Source: an uncultured Eubacteriales bacterium (lineage in GTDB: Bacteria; Bacillota; Clostridia; Oscillospirales; Butyricicoccaceae). From it: DNA of 15,608 nucleotides. The position numbers and the translations under genes are program-made. The notes beneath the pieces are model-generated. The model did no database searches and was not told the origin of the DNA. It saw only the letters and a program-made list of their open reading frames with translations. Shown here piece by piece: positions 13,839 to 15,608 of this stretch. Position 1 is the stretch's first letter. The number at the start of each line of letters is the position of its first letter. The stretch is from the NCBI GenBank assembly GCA_934636325.1, contig CAKUAK010000118.1, forward strand, positions 1 to 15,608. The letters are read 5' to 3'.

Positions 13839-14348
13839 CTAATCCTCCATGCACCGCGCCATAAACCCGGCGGTCATGCGCGCAAGCCTGGCGTCGTCCT
13901 CACGCCCGGGGTTCTGACCCGCCACCAGCGCAACGCATCCCGAAAGATCGCCGCCCGCGATGACCGGTATTATTATGTCGGCCATGGGCCCGCCCTCGAT
14001 GATCTCCATCGGGTCGCCCTTATACGGCCTGCGCGATTCCATAAGGCTTTCGGCCTCGCGGCTGATGCGCTCGCCCTGCGCCTTGACGCCGCTGCATGCT
14101 ATGACACCGTCGCGGTCGCAGATGACGCATGGACGTTCGGCCTCACGCGCCAGCGCCTCGGCCAGCTGGACCGCCACCTCGGCCAGCCCGCCCATCGGCG
14201 AGTATTTTCTGAACACGACGCTGCCCCCGCTGTCTATGAATATCTCCATGGGCTCGCCCTCACGGATGCGCATAGTCCTGCGTATCTCTTTGGGTATGAC
14301 GATCCTCCCGAGATCGTCGACCCTTCGGACCACGCCTGTTGCTTTCAT
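13839..14348 (-). CDS. spoVT: Stage V sporulation protein T (AbrB-type regulator)
   Basis: DNA-binding regulator of 169 residues, close to the 178 of the B. subtilis protein. The N-terminal swapped-hairpin AbrB domain is highly characteristic (MKATGVVRRVDDLGRIVIPK, then EIRRTMRIREGEPMEIF, residues 1-37). The rest is a GAF-like sensory domain (about 55-165; PCVICDRDGVIACSGV, then IIPVIAGGDLSGCVALV). SpoVT tunes sigma-G-dependent genes in the forespore, so its presence suggests an endospore former. The start at 14348 is chosen because AAGGAG lies about 9 bases upstream; the frame stays open to 14438 but that extension is basic and has no ribosome site. A weak sigma-F/G-like promoter candidate lies upstream (GTATT at 14406-14410, CACAATA at 14382-14388, 17-base gap), but the -35 match is poor. 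Confidence 0.95.
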   Translation of the reverse strand: MKATGVVRRVDDLGRIVIPKEIRRTMRIREGEPMEIFIDSGGSVVFRKYSPMGGLAEVAVQLAEALAREAERPCVICDRDGVIACSGVKAQGERISREAESLMESRRPYKGDPMEIIEGGPMADIIIPVIAGGDLSGCVALVAGQNPGREDDARLARMTAGFMARCMED

Positions 14349-14392
14349 ATATTTTCTCTCCTTATTTCTTGCTTTTGCTGCTATTGTGCGCC

Positions 14393-14404
14393 TTTTCCGG
14401 AAAA
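14393..14404. promoter_or_regulatory. Perfect 12-bp palindrome upstream of spoVT
   Basis: TTTTCCGGAAAA is a perfect palindrome 45 bases before the spoVT start. It lies between the two halves of the weak sigma-F/G-like promoter candidate. It may be a regulator site, but palindromes with A/T ends of this length can occur by chance. Confidence 0.3.
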
Positions 14405-14476
14405 AAATACTTGAGACCGGCGGCCGGGGCATCATCACGGCTCTTTATCGCCCGATATAAGCTGCGCGATGCTCTC

Positions 14477-14495
14477 CCGCCGTTATTGACGGCGG
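14477..14495. other. Hairpin overlapping the M24 peptidase promoter
   Basis: CCGCCGT (14477-14483) and ACGGCGG (14489-14495) form a 7-bp stem with a 5-base loop between spoVT and the peptidase gene. Its second arm overlaps the -35 of the peptidase promoter. No T-run follows in either direction, so it is more likely an operator-like repeat than a terminator. Confidence 0.35.
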
Positions 14496-14515
14496 CGGGC
14501 AAAAGCTGGTATTAT
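14486..14515 (+). promoter_or_regulatory. Promoter of the M24 peptidase gene
   Basis: TTGACG (14486-14491) and TATTAT (14510-14515) are 18 bases apart, with TGG just before the -10. The ATG is about 30 bases downstream of the -10. Confidence 0.6.
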
Positions 14516-14544
14516 TTAAATATCAAAAACGGAGGTGCACAGAT

Positions 14545-15608
14545 ATGGTAAACACAGATCTTATAAAAAAGACCGCCGGTCTGCTTTCAAAGGATGGCGT
14601 AAGCGCTCTTATGATCGCCCCGGGCGCCGACATGAAGTTCCTGCTGGGTCACGCTCCCATGATGTGCGAGCGATACCAGGCTCTCTTTGTCAAGGACGAC
14701 GGCAGCGTCTTTTATATCTGCAACGCCCTTTACGAGGACGAGATATCCGAGATCCTTCCGGGCGCCCCGATATACACATGGTTCGATTCGGATGATTTCA
14801 CCGCCGTCGCCGCCCGCGCCTTTGAGGAAAACGGCCTTATCGGCAAAAGGATCGCGGTCAACGGCACGGTAAGGGCCTTCAACCTTGTCCGTCTGATGAA
14901 GAATATCGACTTTATCCCCGAAAACGGCAAGGACTATCTTGAGCTTACCCGCATCATCAAAACTCCCGAGGAGCTTGAGAACCTCCGCCGCGCCTCTCTG
15001 GTGGCCGACAAGGTATTTGAAGACATCGTGAAGTTTATAAAGCCGGGAATGACCGAAAAGGACATCAAGGACGAAAACGCCCGTCTCTGCCGTCTCCACG
15101 GCGGGCAGAATGCAAGCGGAGGCATCGTCGCCGTCGGCGCAAATGCCGCAATGCCCCATTACCTCGGCGGAGAGGCCGTCATCACCGACAACTGCTCTAT
15201 CGTGATGGATTTCGGCTGCACAGTAGGCGGGATGTACAGCGATATCACAAGAACGGTATTCGTCGGCCATGCGTCTTCCCGCCAGCGTCAGCTTTACGAG
15301 CTGGTCTTAAAGGCCAACCTTACCGGTGAAAAGGCTGCTGTCAACGGCGCATATATCCCCGATGTCGACGCCGCCGCAAGAAAGGTCATCGAGGACGAAG
15401 GCCTTGGAAAATACTTCAACCACCGCCTCGGCCACGGCATAGGCTATGCCGGCCATGAAGCTCCGTATATCCACGGCGACTATCACATGCATCTCGCCCC
15501 GGGCATGGCTTTCTCCTGCGAACCGGGAATATACATCAAAGACGAGATCGGCATAAGGATAGAGGATGTCGTCATCATCAACGAAAAGGGCGAGACCGAG
15601 GTCCTCAA
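14545..15608 (+). CDS. Xaa-Pro aminopeptidase/dipeptidase, M24 family (3' end missing)
   Basis: Cytoplasmic metallopeptidase that removes residues adjacent to proline; 354 codons are visible and the frame is still open at the window edge. It has an N-terminal creatinase-like domain (about 1-135) and a pita-bread catalytic domain (about 140 onward). All five dimetal ligands are present: D222 (VMDFG), D233 (YSDITRTVF), H297 (LGHGIG), E326 (CEPGIY) and E340 (RIEDVV). The accessory histidines H205 (MPHY) and H304 (AGHEAP) are also there. Family members are usually 350-370 residues, so only the last few codons are probably missing. GGAGG (14531-14535) lies 9 bases before the ATG. It is divergent from spoVT with its own promoter. 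PepP-like aminopeptidase and PepQ-like prolidase cannot be told apart with confidence here. Confidence 0.94.
   Translation, partial: MVNTDLIKKTAGLLSKDGVSALMIAPGADMKFLLGHAPMMCERYQALFVKDDGSVFYICNALYEDEISEILPGAPIYTWFDSDDFTAVAARAFEENGLIGKRIAVNGTVRAFNLVRLMKNIDFIPENGKDYLELTRIIKTPEELENLRRASLVADKVFEDIVKFIKPGMTEKDIKDENARLCRLHGGQNASGGIVAVGANAAMPHYLGGEAVITDNCSIVMDFGCTVGGMYSDITRTVFVGHASSRQRQLYELVLKANLTGEKAAVNGAYIPDVDAAARKVIEDEGLGKYFNHRLGHGIGYAGHEAPYIHGDYHMHLAPGMAFSCEPGIYIKDEIGIRIEDVVIINEKGETEVL

Noticed and set aside
13363..13854. 163-codon minus-strand frame between the MocR gene and spoVT
   Set aside because: It runs through the spoVT terminator hairpin and into the end of spoVT, has implausible composition, and its last part competes with the much more protein-like acidic frame.
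14349..14438. 30-codon N-terminal extension of spoVT
   Set aside because: SpoVT proteins begin with MKATG; the extension has no ribosome site, is basic, and covers the likely promoter region.
1..15608. tRNA, rRNA, CRISPR repeats or insertion sequences
   Set aside because: No cloverleaf-type sequence, repeat-spacer pattern, transposase motif or terminal inverted repeat with target duplication was seen by eye.

Overview
The window looks like a chromosomal segment of a GC-rich, spore-forming, anaerobic Firmicute, most likely a clostridial gut-type lineage (Oscillospirales-like; this placement is inference). The reasons are a spoVT gene, purine-rich Shine-Dalgarno sequences before most starts, an S-layer-homology surface protein, an oxygen-sensitive iron-sulfur reductase pair, and a CsoR-controlled copper pump. 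No tRNA, rRNA, CRISPR array, insertion sequence or phage gene was seen.

Layout. 1-5500 (minus strand): a four-gene exporter operon reading adaptor (3776-5428), ABC ATPase (3049-3771), FtsX/MacB-type permease (1870-3045) and SLH-domain surface protein (9-1853), behind a strong sigma-A type promoter at 5464-5491. 5597-7646 (minus): a two-gene unit encoding a YjiM-type double-cubane-cluster reductase (6408-7556) and its ATP-driven activator (5640-6401), with its own promoter, a perfect 14-bp palindrome in the leader and a terminator. 7698-10625 (minus): a copper operon made of CopA with a CopZ-like domain fused at its C-terminus (7984-10551), and CsoR (7727-7987, 4-bp overlap), behind a promoter with a CsoR-type operator. 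10697-11119 (plus): a monocistronic 97-residue protein of unknown function. 11129-13356: a divergent pair consisting of an ECF-transporter substrate-binding subunit (minus) and a MocR-type GntR/aminotransferase regulator (plus), with a dense shared regulatory region. 13370-13840: mostly non-coding, with a short acidic, proline-rich reading frame that may be a gene remnant. 13730-14348 (minus): spoVT. 14486-15608 (plus): a proline-specific M24 peptidase running off the end.

How the parts fit. The adaptor, ATPase and permease form a MacAB-like efflux or export complex, and the SLH protein is co-expressed with it. CsoR should repress copA at the 19-bp operator. A closely related C4/G4 box sits between the ECF gene and the MocR gene, which may tie that locus to the same regulator. 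Three ACCAGTT boxes in the same gap look like the MocR operator, so the MocR protein probably controls the ECF gene and itself. This MocR protein has arginine where the PLP-binding lysine should be. The second main oddity is that the CopZ-like tail of CopA keeps a perfectly placed internal ribosome binding site and start codon, so a free copper chaperone may be made from within copA.
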